The notes under the pieces: model-generated
The model's input: only the letters and a program-made list of their open reading frames with translations
What the model was told of the DNA's origin: nothing
Database searches by the model: none
Source: Staphylococcus felis
GTDB lineage: Bacteria > Bacillota > Bacilli > Staphylococcales > Staphylococcaceae
NCBI RefSeq assembly: GCF_003012915.1
Contig: NZ_CP027770.1
Coordinates: 620,001-684,000 of the forward strand
Reading direction: 5' to 3'
DNA: 64,000 bases
Shown here: in pieces, positions 9,945 through 20,091 of the stretch
Position numbering within the stretch: the first letter of the stretch is position 1
How the letters are laid out: each line of letters opens with the position of its first letter
Position numbers and translations under genes: made by a program

Positions 9945-9995
9945 TCGAAAAATTTCGAAGTTTTACCATTAATTAAATGATACAAAAGTGTATAT
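9945..9995 (+). repeat. Truncated copy of the dispersed repeat found at 57.3 and 58.8 kb
   Basis: The segment with TCGAAGTTTTACC followed by AATTAAATGATACAAAAGTG matches the outer half of the long repeats at 57289-57491 (same strand) and 58789-58980 (opposite strand) with a few changes. Only the AT-rich outer part is present; the GC-rich core is missing. Confidence 0.5.
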
Positions 9996-10057
9996 TAATA
10001 GTGAATGATTACATGCATAAGCGAAGTGATATCATACAAAGTTTTATCATAAAACGA

Positions 10058-10097
10058 AGCGCTAAGACGCATTTTAATTAAAAATCATCTTAGCGCT
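10058..10097 (-). terminator. Terminator of the nadBCA operon
   Basis: Stem AGCGCTAAGA ... TCTTAGCGCT, 73 nt beyond the nadA stop on the minus strand, followed on that strand by TCGTTTTATG. Confidence 0.6.
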
Positions 10098-10169
10098 ATT
10101 TATTTTGGAATTGATGTCCCAGTCTCCAGAAAAGGTAATGCGCAAACTCAAAGCGCAATCTCAACAACC

Positions 10170-11270
10170 TTATATAATAGCTAACATTTTTTCTAGGCTT
10201 CGTTTTGCATAAAATGCTGTTTCATCATCGATTTTAATGATATTGTCATGTTGATTGTTTACAATTTTATCGAGACACCAAGCAAGATGGGGGAGGTCTA
10301 TCCGATTCATTGTTAAACATGAGCACATTAATGGATTAAGCGATTCGATTTCAATATGTGTATAGGTTGCTTTTAAGCGATTGACTAAGTTCATTTCTGT
10401 TCCTATGCGCCATCGTGAGCCTTTGGGAGCATTTTTGATGGTTTCGATAATATAACGCGTAGAACCGGCATAATCAGATGCTTGCACGACATCAAAAGTA
10501 CATTCTGGATGAACGATAACATTAATGTCAGGATCTTTTTCGCGTGCGATTTCAATATGTGATTTATGAAACTTTTCATGTACGGAACAATGGCCTTTCC
10601 ACAAAATTATACGTAATGCTTCGAAATTTCCATCATATTCCAACCTTTTTTGGATAGGATCCCATATTGCCATCTGTTCTAAAGGAACGCCAAGCTCATA
10701 TGCGGTATTGCGCCCTAAATGTTGATCGGGTAAGAATAAAATCGTTTTCTGTTGTTCAAGTGCCCAAGTGACGACAGCTTTGGCATTGCCACTTGTTAAA
10801 CATGTTCCATCATGTTGACCAACATATTTTTTTATCGCTGCTGTTGAGTTTACATATGTTAATGGCAAAATATCAAAGTGATACGTATGAGTCAATACGT
10901 CATGACAGTGCAAAACTTGGGTAATATTGGCCATGTCAGCCATTGAACAACCAGCTGTTAAATCAGGCAAATAAATGGTCTGATGATGATCTGTTAAAAT
11001 ATCTGCTGTTTCAGCCATGAAGTGAACCCCATTAAAGACAAAATATTCGGCGTCTTGATTTTCTTTACAAATACGCGCAAGTTCTAAAGAATCGCCTGTA
11101 ATATCTGCAAATTGAACAACTTCATCTTTTTGATAATGGTGCGTTGGCATGAAAAGACGGTTCCCTAGTTCATCTTTGATACGTTGAATATGTTGTTCCA
11201 AGTCTGTTTGAGACATTTTGAGATAGCGATCGGGTATTGATTGAATGGTAGTTTGGATAGGGTTAAACAT
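10170..11270 (-). CDS. nadA: Quinolinate synthase NadA
   Basis: Condenses iminoaspartate with dihydroxyacetone phosphate to quinolinate in de novo NAD synthesis, using a [4Fe-4S] cluster. Seen: the N-terminal sequence THHYQKDEVVQFADITGDSLELAR, candidate cluster cysteines in AGCSMAD (near residue 106), HPECTFDVV (near 255) and MCSC (near 335), and substrate-binding HFMAETADIL. 366 residues, as in Bacillus-type NadA. It is the last gene of nadB-nadC-nadA; its ATG abuts the nadC stop with no gap, indicating coupled translation. Confidence 0.95.
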   Translation of the reverse strand: MFNPIQTTIQSIPDRYLKMSQTDLEQHIQRIKDELGNRLFMPTHHYQKDEVVQFADITGDSLELARICKENQDAEYFVFNGVHFMAETADILTDHHQTIYLPDLTAGCSMADMANITQVLHCHDVLTHTYHFDILPLTYVNSTAAIKKYVGQHDGTCLTSGNAKAVVTWALEQQKTILFLPDQHLGRNTAYELGVPLEQMAIWDPIQKRLEYDGNFEALRIILWKGHCSVHEKFHKSHIEIAREKDPDINVIVHPECTFDVVQASDYAGSTRYIIETIKNAPKGSRWRIGTEMNLVNRLKATYTHIEIESLNPLMCSCLTMNRIDLPHLAWCLDKIVNNQHDNIIKIDDETAFYAKRSLEKMLAII

Positions 11271-12104
11271 TTACATCACAACCTTTGCTGAAATATCGAG
11301 TGCTTTTTGACCGTAAAATAAAGCGCCCACTGAAATAAAGTCTACGCCTGTCGATGCATAAGCTTCTATATTAGTAGTATTAATATTGCCAGATGCTTCA
11401 GTTTGAATCGTATCAGGAACGAGATGGATATGTGATTGAATCCATTCTGGGGTTTGATTGTCGAACATAATGATGTCTACATTTGATCGAATAGCAGCTT
11501 GGAGCATAGATTCATTTTCAATCTCGATTTCGATTTTATCCATAGGACCTAGAAAAGATTTGGCTTTTTCGATTGCGTTTTCTACTGATGCGCTATACGC
11601 AATATGATTATCTTTCAGCATCAACCCATCATTGAGTGAACGGCGGTGATTGTAGCCTCCTCCAACAGTGACGGCGTACTTTTCAAATATTGCAAGCCCT
11701 GGTGTGGTTTTACGTGTGTCCACAAGACGCGTTGTAGTATGAGCAATCTTAGTTGCTAAGTCGTGTGTTGCAGATGCAATTCCAGACATACGTTGGATTA
11801 GATTCAGTACAATGCGTTCCATCGTTAACAATACATGGACTGGTGCATTAATAGTGGCGATAACTGTACCTGGCATAATAGTACTACCATCGTCTATTTT
11901 CATATCAATTGTAGCGTTAGGCTCTAACAAGCGAAATCCTTCTTCGATAACGGCAGTACCGCAAAAAACACCTGTATCTTTGGATAATAAGGTTAAAGTG
12001 CCAGTGTGTTGCTGATCAAAAATACGTGATGCAAGGTCGCCTTGTTGGTTATCTTCTATGTAAAACTGTCGAAGTTTCTCTCTGACGAGTAATCGATTGA
12101 ACAT
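11271..12104 (-). CDS. nadC: Nicotinate-nucleotide pyrophosphorylase (quinolinate phosphoribosyltransferase)
   Basis: Converts quinolinate and PRPP to nicotinate mononucleotide, the step after NadA. Seen: RKTTPGLAIFEKYAVTVGGGYNHRRSL near residue 132 (active-site Arg, Lys and His residues), LMLKDNHI, and the C-terminal GVDFISVGAL phosphate-binding end of the barrel. I take ATG at 12104, because GGAGG lies 8 nt before it; the upstream in-frame ATG at 12119 has no ribosome site. With that start the gene still overlaps the 3' end of nadB by 56 nt, which is long for an operon overlap. Confidence 0.93.
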   Translation of the reverse strand: MFNRLLVREKLRQFYIEDNQQGDLASRIFDQQHTGTLTLLSKDTGVFCGTAVIEEGFRLLEPNATIDMKIDDGSTIMPGTVIATINAPVHVLLTMERIVLNLIQRMSGIASATHDLATKIAHTTTRLVDTRKTTPGLAIFEKYAVTVGGGYNHRRSLNDGLMLKDNHIAYSASVENAIEKAKSFLGPMDKIEIEIENESMLQAAIRSNVDIIMFDNQTPEWIQSHIHLVPDTIQTEASGNINTTNIEAYASTGVDFISVGALFYGQKALDISAKVVM

Positions 12105-13617
12105 CTTTATTGCCTCCATTATATATTTCTGTTATCTGGTACGTATCATCTTGATTTGGATAGTCGATTCGATAATGTACACCACGTGACGCTTGATGCT
12201 TTAGAGCGGCATGCGCTACTATTTGTAATAGTTTGAGCGTGCAGTAATGTTGCCAATTGTCTAGTGTGAGGGTAGTCGTCATAGATGCACATTTCAGGGC
12301 CGAATCTATTTGAGAGATAAAAATCGCTATATCTTTGCCGTTTCTTTCAACGCCTAAAATTGAACTACTCTGATTTTGCAATATTTGGACGGTTTGGGCA
12401 TCTACTTTCGGAATTACTAACGGTTCATAGTGCACTTTTGTTTGAATAGGGTTCAAGTGACTTTGTATATATTTAGCGCATTGAACGCCCATCACCAAAC
12501 CTTCAAGCAAAGAATTACTCGCTAAACGATTAGCCCCATGAAAATGAGTGCATGCCGCTTCACCAATAGCAAAAAATCGTGACAATTGTGTGCGTCCATT
12601 CATAGAAGCTTTGATACCGCCAATTGTGTAGTGAGCCCCGAGCGTGACAGGGATACGTTGTGTTATAAAGATGGACGGATCATAGGCTTTGATGGACTTT
12701 GCAATGGTAGGAAAACGTTCGGTGAAGTGGTGAACTTGACTGATGTCTAAATAACATTGATGACCTTGCTTTTGTTGATGAAAGATAGCACGACTTGTGA
12801 TGTCTCTTGGCGCAAGACTCTTTAAAGGATGTACAGAGTCCATAAAAGGTATGTCATGCTCGTTAACTAACATAGCTCCTGCTCCACGAACTGCTTCAGA
12901 CACCAATCCATATGCACGTTGCGGTGTGCCAAGCAATGTCGGATGAAACTGTATCATTTCCATATTTTGAAGTGGCACACGATGATGAAAGGCAAGGATA
13001 GCACCTGTTGATATCGATGTTCTTTGATTTGAACTCGGTGTAAACAAATTACTGATGCCACCTGTTGCACAAACGACAGCATCGCCTTCAATGAGACGCT
13101 TTTCGCCATGATGATTGAGTGCGACAACGCCGCAGACTTCTTGATGTTCATTTCGGATGAGGTCAACTACTTCCATATTTTCAATAAGTGTTAAGTTATC
13201 AGTGTATAAATGTGATGCGAGATGTTTGGCAATTATACGGCCGGTTTGATCACCGCCAGCGTGTAAGATTCGGGCATGACTATGGGCACCTTCCATCCCA
13301 TATAGCAAATCGCCTTGAGTGTTGCAATCAAAAGGGAGACCTTCGTCAATTAACTGTTGAATAATTGCATCACTCTCTGATATAAACGATCGAATGACTG
13401 CAAGATCTCCAGAATGAACGCCTGCATGATAGGTATCATCAATGTGACTTTGTCCTTGATCCTCTTCATATTTCGAAAAACATATGCCACCTTGTGCATC
13501 ATAGCTATTATTGTCGTTAAGTTTATTTTGGGTAATACATGTGATTTGAATATCATGGTTTAACTGCCGCATCAATGCTAAAGCAGCTATGCCACTGCCA
13601 ATGACGATAACGTGCAT
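12049..13617 (-). CDS. nadB: L-aspartate oxidase NadB
   Basis: FAD enzyme oxidising aspartate to iminoaspartate, the first step of NAD synthesis. Seen: the N-terminal dinucleotide motif VIVIGSGIAALALM, a succinate-dehydrogenase-like core with SYDAQGGICFS near residue 38, AHSHARILHAGGDQTG near 110, and the active-site segment APRDITSRAIF near 270. The C-terminal helical domain is complete. 522 residues, as in Bacillus-type NadB. First gene of the operon, divergent from nifS; the shared 103-nt intergenic region holds the TTTACA repeat array. Confidence 0.94.
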   Translation of the reverse strand: MHVIVIGSGIAALALMRQLNHDIQITCITQNKLNDNNSYDAQGGICFSKYEEDQGQSHIDDTYHAGVHSGDLAVIRSFISESDAIIQQLIDEGLPFDCNTQGDLLYGMEGAHSHARILHAGGDQTGRIIAKHLASHLYTDNLTLIENMEVVDLIRNEHQEVCGVVALNHHGEKRLIEGDAVVCATGGISNLFTPSSNQRTSISTGAILAFHHRVPLQNMEMIQFHPTLLGTPQRAYGLVSEAVRGAGAMLVNEHDIPFMDSVHPLKSLAPRDITSRAIFHQQKQGHQCYLDISQVHHFTERFPTIAKSIKAYDPSIFITQRIPVTLGAHYTIGGIKASMNGRTQLSRFFAIGEAACTHFHGANRLASNSLLEGLVMGVQCAKYIQSHLNPIQTKVHYEPLVIPKVDAQTVQILQNQSSSILGVERNGKDIAIFISQIDSALKCASMTTTLTLDNWQHYCTLKLLQIVAHAALKHQASRGVHYRIDYPNQDDTYQITEIYNGGNKDVQSITRQRETSTVLHRR

Positions 13618-13619
13618 TG

Positions 13620-13673
13620 TTTACACCTCTATTTACATTAGTATTTACAATTATGTTAACATTAAAGTACACA
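13620..13673. promoter_or_regulatory. 12-nt-period TTTACA repeat array between nadB and nifS; candidate NiaR operator
   Basis: TTTACA occurs at 13620, 13632 and 13644, exactly 12 nt apart, followed by TTAACA at 13656 and TACACA at 13668 in the same phase. On the nadB strand the element reads TGTAAA. The first repeat overlaps the nadB ribosome-site region, so bound protein could also affect translation initiation. The array sits in the divergent control region of two NAD operons, one of which encodes a NiaR-type repressor; that NiaR is the binder is inference. Confidence 0.55.
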
Positions 13674-13720
13674 ATGATTCTGACATAGATAAAACATAAA
13701 TGCAAGAGGGGATAACGCAC

Positions 13721-14815
13721 ATGATTTATTTGGATAATGCAGCGACAACACAACCGACAAAACGTGCCTTAGAAATATATCAACAAGCTCAACACCAGTT
13801 GTTTTATAATAGTGAGAGTTTACATATAGGTGGGGAAAAAGTTAAAAATGCACTAACGCAAGCACGTACATTTGTACAACAATATTTTCAATCTACAAAA
13901 GAAGTTTTATTTGGAACGAGTGGTTCTCATGTCAATGAAATCGCGATACATCTCTATTTAAAACATCAAACTTCAGGACAAGTATGGGTGTCACCTTATG
14001 AACATCCTTCTATTACAGCAGCACTTGAAGCATATCGAGATAGACTAGAGATTCAAACGATACCCCTAACTGAAATGGGAGAAATTGATATACCGACATT
14101 TCAAACGCTTGTAACAGAGCAAACTGTACTCATCATCACTCAGCATGTTAACTCTGAAACAGGATACATCTTACCGATTCAGCAGATTGCCCAAATCGCC
14201 AAACAATGGAATATTCCATTTCATGTAGATGGGGTACAAGCTGTGCATAAAGTTCCGTCGATTTCCATTGATAGTTTTACTTCATATAGTTTTTCAGGAC
14301 ATAAAATTCATGGAACTAAGGGAAGCGGTGTACTGATGATAGATTACGCCTATATCCATCCATATAATGCGCATTATTTTCATGAACAAGGTGTTAGAAA
14401 TGGCACAATGGATGTTCCTAGTATTTTGGCTACAGTTCAAGCCCTTTCAGAACCGAGTGACTATAATCATTTGCAGCGCTTATATCAACATGCTGTTCAA
14501 AGAGCAACAGAGTTAGAGTTTCGCATCTTAAAATATAACGCTCAAGCACCGCACATTCTCGGACTGATTACGCCTAAATATGAAGGACAATATATGATGC
14601 AAATGTTATCAAATCGAAACATTTGTATCTCTACAGGGACAGCCTGTGGTCATGGTATACTGATGAGTAATGGTGTTACACAAAAGATAAAAGCTTCTGA
14701 TGGAGAAGTTTATCAGTATATTAGGGTGTCATTTGCATCATTTACGACTCTTGAAGAGATTGATACGTGTTTTGATGTCATGGCAAATATCCTATATGAA
14801 GGAGGTTCTCAATGA
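13721..14815 (+). CDS. nifS: NifS-like cysteine desulfurase linked to NAD synthesis
   Basis: PLP enzyme that takes sulfur from cysteine; in Bacillus the gene next to nadBCA is thought to build the NadA iron-sulfur cluster. Seen: N-terminal YLDNAATTQPT, the PLP aspartate in HVDGVQAVHK near residue 175, the PLP lysine in SFSGHKIHGTKGSG near 200, and the catalytic loop Cys in STGTACGHG near 311. ATG at 13721 is preceded by AGAGGGGA at normal spacing; the upstream in-frame ATG at 13700 would place that site inside the gene. It overlaps the niaR start by 4 nt. Confidence 0.9.
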   Translation: MIYLDNAATTQPTKRALEIYQQAQHQLFYNSESLHIGGEKVKNALTQARTFVQQYFQSTKEVLFGTSGSHVNEIAIHLYLKHQTSGQVWVSPYEHPSITAALEAYRDRLEIQTIPLTEMGEIDIPTFQTLVTEQTVLIITQHVNSETGYILPIQQIAQIAKQWNIPFHVDGVQAVHKVPSISIDSFTSYSFSGHKIHGTKGSGVLMIDYAYIHPYNAHYFHEQGVRNGTMDVPSILATVQALSEPSDYNHLQRLYQHAVQRATELEFRILKYNAQAPHILGLITPKYEGQYMMQMLSNRNICISTGTACGHGILMSNGVTQKIKASDGEVYQYIRVSFASFTTLEEIDTCFDVMANILYEGGSQ

Positions 14816-15348
14816 ACTCAGCAGACGAGAGAAGAATGAAAATGATTCGATGTCTTGAAGAATCAGATCAGCCTATCAAAGGCTACGAATTGAGCAGTTT
14901 ATTTGGTGTTTCAAGACAAGTAATAGTCAAAGATATCTCATATCTTAAAACACAAAATTATTCAATATTTTCATCTAGTAAGGGGTACTACATGAACCCT
15001 GAACCACAAGGGAAACCCTACAAACGCATAATTATGTGTCAGCATGAAAAATGGGAAATAGAAGAGGAATTGACGACTATTATTGAAAACGGTGCGATGA
15101 TTGATAACGTTTCAGTCGAGCATCCGGTGTATGGAACATTACAAGCAGAGCTTATGATTGAGACAATGACGCACGTTCGTACTTTTGTAGATAACATGAA
15201 CAAATATCAAGGGACAATGCTTGCGAAACTGACAGATATGATTCACCTGCATACCATATCAGCAGACTCTGAAAAAATGCTTGATAATGCGATCAAAGAT
15301 TTGGAAGATAAAGGTTTCTTAGTGGACATCGAAGAGAAAAATAAATGA
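14812..15348 (+). CDS. niaR: NiaR-type transcriptional repressor of NAD genes (HTH + 3H domain)
   Basis: Nicotinate-sensing repressor (YrxA/NadR of Bacillus subtilis). Seen: an N-terminal winged helix (about residues 5-60) with the sequence GYELSSLFGVSRQVIVKDISYLK, then a 3H ligand domain (about 75-170) with EHPVYGTLQAEL and DMIHLHTISA, which supply conserved His residues. 178 residues is usual. Coupled to nifS through an ATGA overlap and transcribed away from nadBCA, as in Bacillus. It likely represses both operons through the shared intergenic region. Confidence 0.88.
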   Translation: MNSADERRMKMIRCLEESDQPIKGYELSSLFGVSRQVIVKDISYLKTQNYSIFSSSKGYYMNPEPQGKPYKRIIMCQHEKWEIEEELTTIIENGAMIDNVSVEHPVYGTLQAELMIETMTHVRTFVDNMNKYQGTMLAKLTDMIHLHTISADSEKMLDNAIKDLEDKGFLVDIEEKNK

Positions 15349-15423
15349 AATGTAAATACTATTAAAATGGGAAGTTAACCTATTAATATGTTTTAAAGTT
15401 GAAATAGTAGAGGTGTATCATGA

Positions 15424-15864
15424 ATGGAACAAACGGATGAACTACGTGTAGCGGTGGCGGCGATGATTTTAAATGATGACAACCAAGTGCTCCTTCAACA
15501 TCGTAAGGATGTGGAAAAGTGGGGTGTCTTATCAGGTCATGTCGAGATGGGCGAAACAGTTTCAGAAGCAATGATTCGTGAAGCTAAAGAAGAGGCGAAT
15601 ATTGATATACAAATCGACCATTTAATTGGTGTATATTCTGAACCAGAGTCCCAAACTTTCAAATACCCAGACGGTAAAATCGAACAGTTTGTGACTATTT
15701 ATTTTTTAGCAACGGTTACTGGAGGGACACTCAAAAGTAATCCAGATGAATCTTTAGCATTTCAATATTTTGATGTTGATGAATTACCTACACCATTACT
15801 CAATATGCATCCAAAATGGTTAGAAGATGCGCTCGCCTTAAAAAAGGAAGCTTTTATACGATAA
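15424..15864 (+). CDS. Nudix hydrolase
   Basis: Small pyrophosphohydrolase cleaving a nucleoside diphosphate linked to some moiety; the substrate is unknown. Seen: the Nudix box GHVEMGETVSEAMIREAKEE near residues 38-57, with all catalytic Glu/Arg positions but Asn where the conserved Gly usually stands (EEANI). 146 residues. ATG at 15424 has AGAGGTG 8 nt upstream; the ATG at 15420 hits a stop after six codons. It is monocistronic by appearance and lies 76 nt after niaR. Confidence 0.85.
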   Translation: MEQTDELRVAVAAMILNDDNQVLLQHRKDVEKWGVLSGHVEMGETVSEAMIREAKEEANIDIQIDHLIGVYSEPESQTFKYPDGKIEQFVTIYFLATVTGGTLKSNPDESLAFQYFDVDELPTPLLNMHPKWLEDALALKKEAFIR

Positions 15865-16229
15865 AGATTTCCTGGGAAATGAACGATAGTCCGGACTTAG
15901 CGGTATTTTCTTCTAAGAAATGAGGAAGCTTTATCAAACGATAGCGTGTGATAAAATTTTAGACCGTAAAATAATGTAAACAGGCTATCATTGATTTAGA
16001 AAAGCCACATACTCAAATTAAAAGTAAGGATTACAATTTGGCGTTATATCTGGGTCATTGTCAGCTTGGATGTGATACTAAATCGCTTTGATAGATTGAC
16101 GCATGTTTCTATCGTGCAACAGTGAAATGATAGAATTCATTTGTTTTTAATGATACATTATAAGGTATAGGAATGTGCCAATTTGGCAACGTAACGTATT
16201 GTATTATTTTAGAAATGGGGTCATGTCGA
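15865..16229 (+). other. 365-nt gap upstream of walR
   Basis: No coding sequence is supported. ATTTCCTGGGAAAT (an imperfect palindrome) occurs just after the Nudix gene. The walR promoter should be here; TATAAG at 16157-16162 is a possible -10, but I see no well-placed -35. Confidence 0.5.
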
Positions 16230-16931
16230 ATGGCAAGAAAAATTGTCGTAGTTGATGATGAGAAACCGATTGCAGATATATTAGAATTCAATTTAAAAAA
16301 AGAAGGCTATGATGTATTTGTAGCTTATGATGGTAATGATGCGGTAGATTTAATTTATGAAAAAGAACCGGATATCGTATTATTAGATATTATGCTACCA
16401 GGTCAAGATGGTATGGAAGTCTGTCGTGAAGTCCGTAAGAAGTATGATATGCCAATTATTATGCTTACTGCTAAAGATTCAGAGATTGACAAAGTGCTCG
16501 GTCTTGAACTGGGTGCAGATGATTATGTGACAAAGCCTTTTAGTACACGTGAGCTAATCGCTCGTGTTAAGGCTAACTTACGTCGACATTATGCACAACC
16601 AACTCCAGAAGAAACAACACAATCGAATGAAATTAAAATTAAAGATATTGTGATTTATCCAGATGCCTATTCAATCAAAAAGCGCGGTGAAGATATTGAT
16701 CTGACACACCGTGAGTTTGAGCTTTTCCATTATTTATCTCGTCATATGGGACAAGTAATGACGCGTGAACATTTATTACAAACAGTATGGGGATATGATT
16801 ATTTCGGTGACGTCCGAACAGTTGACGTAACCATCCGTCGATTGCGTGAGAAAATTGAAGATGATCCATCTCATCCGGACTATATTGTTACTCGACGTGG
16901 CGTTGGATATTTTCTCCAGCAACATGATTAG
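16230..16931 (+). CDS. walR: Response regulator WalR (YycF)
   Basis: Essential OmpR-family regulator of cell-wall hydrolases and wall metabolism. Seen: a receiver domain with [12 protein letters not shown], the phosphoacceptor Asp in [14 protein letters not shown] near residue 53, LTAK and [14 protein letters not shown], then an OmpR winged helix (about 130-230) ending RRGVGYFLQ. 233 residues is standard. The start is ATG at 16230 with GGGG upstream; an extension of 19 codons is open but lacks homology-like content. First gene of walRKHIJ; walK begins 12 nt later. Confidence 0.97.
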   Translation: MARKIVVVDDEKPIADILEFNLKKEGYDVFVAYDGNDAVDLIYEKEPDIVLLDIMLPGQDGMEVCREVRKKYDMPIIMLTAKDSEIDKVLGLELGADDYVTKPFSTRELIARVKANLRRHYAQPTPEETTQSNEIKIKDIVIYPDAYSIKKRGEDIDLTHREFELFHYLSRHMGQVMTREHLLQTVWGYDYFGDVRTVDVTIRRLREKIEDDPSHPDYIVTRRGVGYFLQQHD

Positions 16932-16943
16932 AGGGTTGTATCT

Positions 16944-18770
16944 ATGAAATGGTTAAAACAGTTTCAATCATTACATACGAAACTTGTCATTGTATATGTT
17001 TTGCTGATTATCATTGGGATGCAAATTATCGGACTATATTTTACAAACAGTCTTGAAAAAGAAATGACCAACACATTTAAAACGAATATTTCTCAAAATG
17101 CAAAACAAATCGAGCTCAGTATCGAAAAAATTTATACAAGTGATACGGCAACTGCGACAAGAGATGTTCAAAATTTATTGAATGAATATGCGAATCGTAA
17201 TGAGATGATTGAAATCCGATTTATCGATGCAGACCAAGTGATTTTGGCAACATCTAAACAATCGAATCGTCATATTATCAATCAAAAGGCAAATGAAAGT
17301 TCAATCCAAAAAGCACTCTCGCTAAAGCAAGAGAACTCAGATACGGTACTTAAAGATTATGGTAAAGGTAAACAACGTGTATGGATTAAAAATATGCCTG
17401 TTATTACGAAAGATGGCTTAATTGGCAATATATATATCGAATCAGATATCAATCAAGTATATGACCAATTAAGTGATATTAATCAAATCTTTATCGTCGG
17501 TACTGCTATTTCATTGATTATCACGGTCATATTAGGCTTTTTCATTGCCCGCACTATTACAAAACCAATTACAGATATGCGGAACCAGACTGTTGAGATG
17601 TCTAAAGGGAACTATACCCAACGCGTCAAAATATACGGTAATGACGAAATCGGTGAACTTGCACTCGCTTTTAATAATTTATCCAAGCGTGTTCAAGAAG
17701 CCCAGGCGAATACAGAAAGTGAAAAGAGACGTCTTGATTCTGTTATTACACATATGAGCGATGGCGTTATTGCGACAGATCGTCGAGGCCGTATTCGTAT
17801 TATTAATGATATGGCACTCAAAATGCTCGGCAAAGCAAAAGAAGACGTGCAAGGCCAACATCTTTTTGACGTTCTCGATGTACATGAAGAATTTACATTA
17901 GAAGAACTGAATGAAAATAATGACAGTGTCTTATTGGATATCAATGAAGAAGAAGGTATTATTGTTCGTGCTAACTTTAGTACCATTATTCAAAATACAG
18001 GATTTGTGACAGGGTATATTGCTGTATTACATGATGTTACCGAACAACAACAAATTGAACGAGAGCGTCGCGAATTTGTCGCAAACGTATCTCACGAATT
18101 ACGCACACCTCTGACGTCAATGAATAGCTACATTGAAGCACTTGAAGAAGGGGCTTGGCGTGATGAGTCAATTGCACCACAGTTCTTATCAGTTACACGC
18201 GAAGAAACAGAACGCATGATTCGTCTGGTTAATGATTTATTACATTTATCGAAAATGGACAATGAATCTGAACAGATTACTAAAGAGATTGTTGACTTTA
18301 ATATGTTTATTCACAAAATCATCAATCGTCATGAGATGGCAACTAAAGATACGATTTTCGTCAGAGATATTCCAAGAGAAGCTATTTTTGCAGAGATTGA
18401 TCCTGATAAAATGACACAAGTGTTTGATAATGTCATTACGAATGCGATTAAATATTCACGGGGACAAAAGCGCGTCGAGTTCCACGTGAAACAAAATACA
18501 GTCCATAAGCGAATGACCATCCGGATTAAAGATAATGGCATCGGTATCCCTATTAATAAAGTAGACAAAATCTTTGATCGTTTCTTCCGAGTAGATAAAG
18601 CGCGTACGCGTAAAATGGGAGGGACTGGTTTAGGATTAGCGATTTCGAAAGAGATTGTTGAAGCGCATAAAGGCCGAATTTGGGCGAATAGTGTTGAAGG
18701 ACAAGGGACATCGGTATTTATTACGTTACCGTGTGAAGTGATTGATGAGGGGGATTGGGATGCAGACTAA
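16944..18770 (+). CDS. walK: Sensor histidine kinase WalK (YycG)
   Basis: Essential membrane kinase that phosphorylates WalR. Seen in order: membrane helix (about 13-33), extracytoplasmic Cache/PAS-like domain (about 35-182), second helix (about 183-205), HAMP (about 205-258), PAS (about 260-370), H-box [14 protein letters not shown] with His near 384, N-box VITNAIKYS, and G-boxes DNGIGIP and [10 protein letters not shown]. 608 residues, standard. It overlaps walH by 11 nt. Confidence 0.97.
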   Translation: MKWLKQFQSLHTKLVIVYVLLIIIGMQIIGLYFTNSLEKEMTNTFKTNISQNAKQIELSIEKIYTSDTATATRDVQNLLNEYANRNEMIEIRFIDADQVILATSKQSNRHIINQKANESSIQKALSLKQENSDTVLKDYGKGKQRVWIKNMPVITKDGLIGNIYIESDINQVYDQLSDINQIFIVGTAISLIITVILGFFIARTITKPITDMRNQTVEMSKGNYTQRVKIYGNDEIGELALAFNNLSKRVQEAQANTESEKRRLDSVITHMSDGVIATDRRGRIRIINDMALKMLGKAKEDVQGQHLFDVLDVHEEFTLEELNENNDSVLLDINEEEGIIVRANFSTIIQNTGFVTGYIAVLHDVTEQQQIERERREFVANVSHELRTPLTSMNSYIEALEEGAWRDESIAPQFLSVTREETERMIRLVNDLLHLSKMDNESEQITKEIVDFNMFIHKIINRHEMATKDTIFVRDIPREAIFAEIDPDKMTQVFDNVITNAIKYSRGQKRVEFHVKQNTVHKRMTIRIKDNGIGIPINKVDKIFDRFFRVDKARTRKMGGTGLGLAISKEIVEAHKGRIWANSVEGQGTSVFITLPCEVIDEGDWDAD

Positions 18771-20091
18771 AGAAATCATCAAGTCCATCTTACTAGCTTT
18801 ACTCGTCTTATCCAGTGTCATTTTAACCGTGATGATATGGAATTTTTCACCGGATTTGACAGATGCAGATAGTACAGATCAAAGCAATTCAACTAAAGCG
18901 ATAGGACCTAGGTTTAATCATGATTTTGATGAAATCATTACCCCCCTTCAAATGGTACACGTCGAGAATTCAACGATTAAAGGCTCACCCGCGACAAGTC
19001 GGGTGAATCAGTTTTTAAGCCTTTTAAGCGAAGAACATATTACAAAAGTAGAAGACATTCAAAACGAGCAAGTGATTTTACTAAGAGATTTAAGTGATAA
19101 TTTACTTATTTTAGACTACCCTACAGACATCCCGCTGTCAGTATATTTAAATGATGTTTTTGATATATCGGTAAAAGTACCAGATCGATTCATGTTTGAT
19201 AGATTAGTGCTAGACTTAAATGATCGCCAAGAAGTCATCATTTATGCGCTGCAGTCTGACCGACAACGTGCGATTAAATTGACGACCTCTATCAATGCAA
19301 ATGACATGATGCAACGATTAAAGTCACTTAATCAAGATTTACAACCATACACAGACATCATCACAGATCGAACAGCCATTAATAAAGCGACATATCTATA
19401 TGCACCAAAAGAACCTAAAGACATCAAGTCATATCGTACCATTTTTAATAGTATTAATGTGGAAGATCTAAACGCAATACTATTTGATGATACACCTATT
19501 GTAAGAACAGCTAATAGTGGCAACATGACTTATAACAACAATACAGGTGTAGTCAGCTATGATATTGAAAAGCAAACCTATGATTATACGAACTTGTCAG
19601 AAGACGATTTAAGTACACGTAATATGACAATTAGTATTCCAAGAACGATAGATTTTATTAATAAGCACGGTGGATTCACAGATGATTTTCGATTGTTTCA
19701 AGCGAATCACAAAAAAGGTGAAATCACCTATCAAATGTTTCAAGATGGGCGTCCGATTTTTTATTCAAATCAGCTCAATCAAATCCGTACAATCTGGGGT
19801 GAACGAGGCCTTTTTGAATATAGCCGAGGGTTGCTAAAAACAAACGTCACTATCGATAACGGTGAAAAAGATTTAGAAGGTGCTGAAGAAGTGAGAGCTG
19901 CATTAGCCAATAACAACGAGATTGACTTTACACAAGTGGAGCACATGATAGTAGGTTATAAAATGAAAACAAAAAAAGGACCAGAAAGTGCCCAAGATGT
20001 TCAAAATAGCAGTCAATTTATACCAGTTTGGTTTATTCAGTATCATAATCAGTGGTATGAATATCAAGACGGGGAGTTGATTGAAACGTGA
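18760..20091 (+). CDS. walH: WalK-associated regulator WalH (YycH)
   Basis: Membrane-anchored extracytoplasmic protein that acts with WalI on WalK activity. Seen: a single N-terminal helix (about residues 7-27) and a large extracytoplasmic beta-rich region with no catalytic motif. ATG at 18760 is preceded by GAGGGGG at normal spacing; in-frame TTG/ATG codons further up lie inside walK without a site. 443 residues. It overlaps walK by 11 nt and walI by 4 nt, so the operon is tightly coupled. Confidence 0.92.
   Translation: MQTKEIIKSILLALLVLSSVILTVMIWNFSPDLTDADSTDQSNSTKAIGPRFNHDFDEIITPLQMVHVENSTIKGSPATSRVNQFLSLLSEEHITKVEDIQNEQVILLRDLSDNLLILDYPTDIPLSVYLNDVFDISVKVPDRFMFDRLVLDLNDRQEVIIYALQSDRQRAIKLTTSINANDMMQRLKSLNQDLQPYTDIITDRTAINKATYLYAPKEPKDIKSYRTIFNSINVEDLNAILFDDTPIVRTANSGNMTYNNNTGVVSYDIEKQTYDYTNLSEDDLSTRNMTISIPRTIDFINKHGGFTDDFRLFQANHKKGEITYQMFQDGRPIFYSNQLNQIRTIWGERGLFEYSRGLLKTNVTIDNGEKDLEGAEEVRAALANNNEIDFTQVEHMIVGYKMKTKKGPESAQDVQNSSQFIPVWFIQYHNQWYEYQDGELIET

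Noticed and set aside
15870..15890. Imperfect palindrome ATTTCCTGGGAAAT after the Nudix gene as a terminator
   Set aside because: Too short, no T run; mentioned only as a possible second operator of the XRE regulator.
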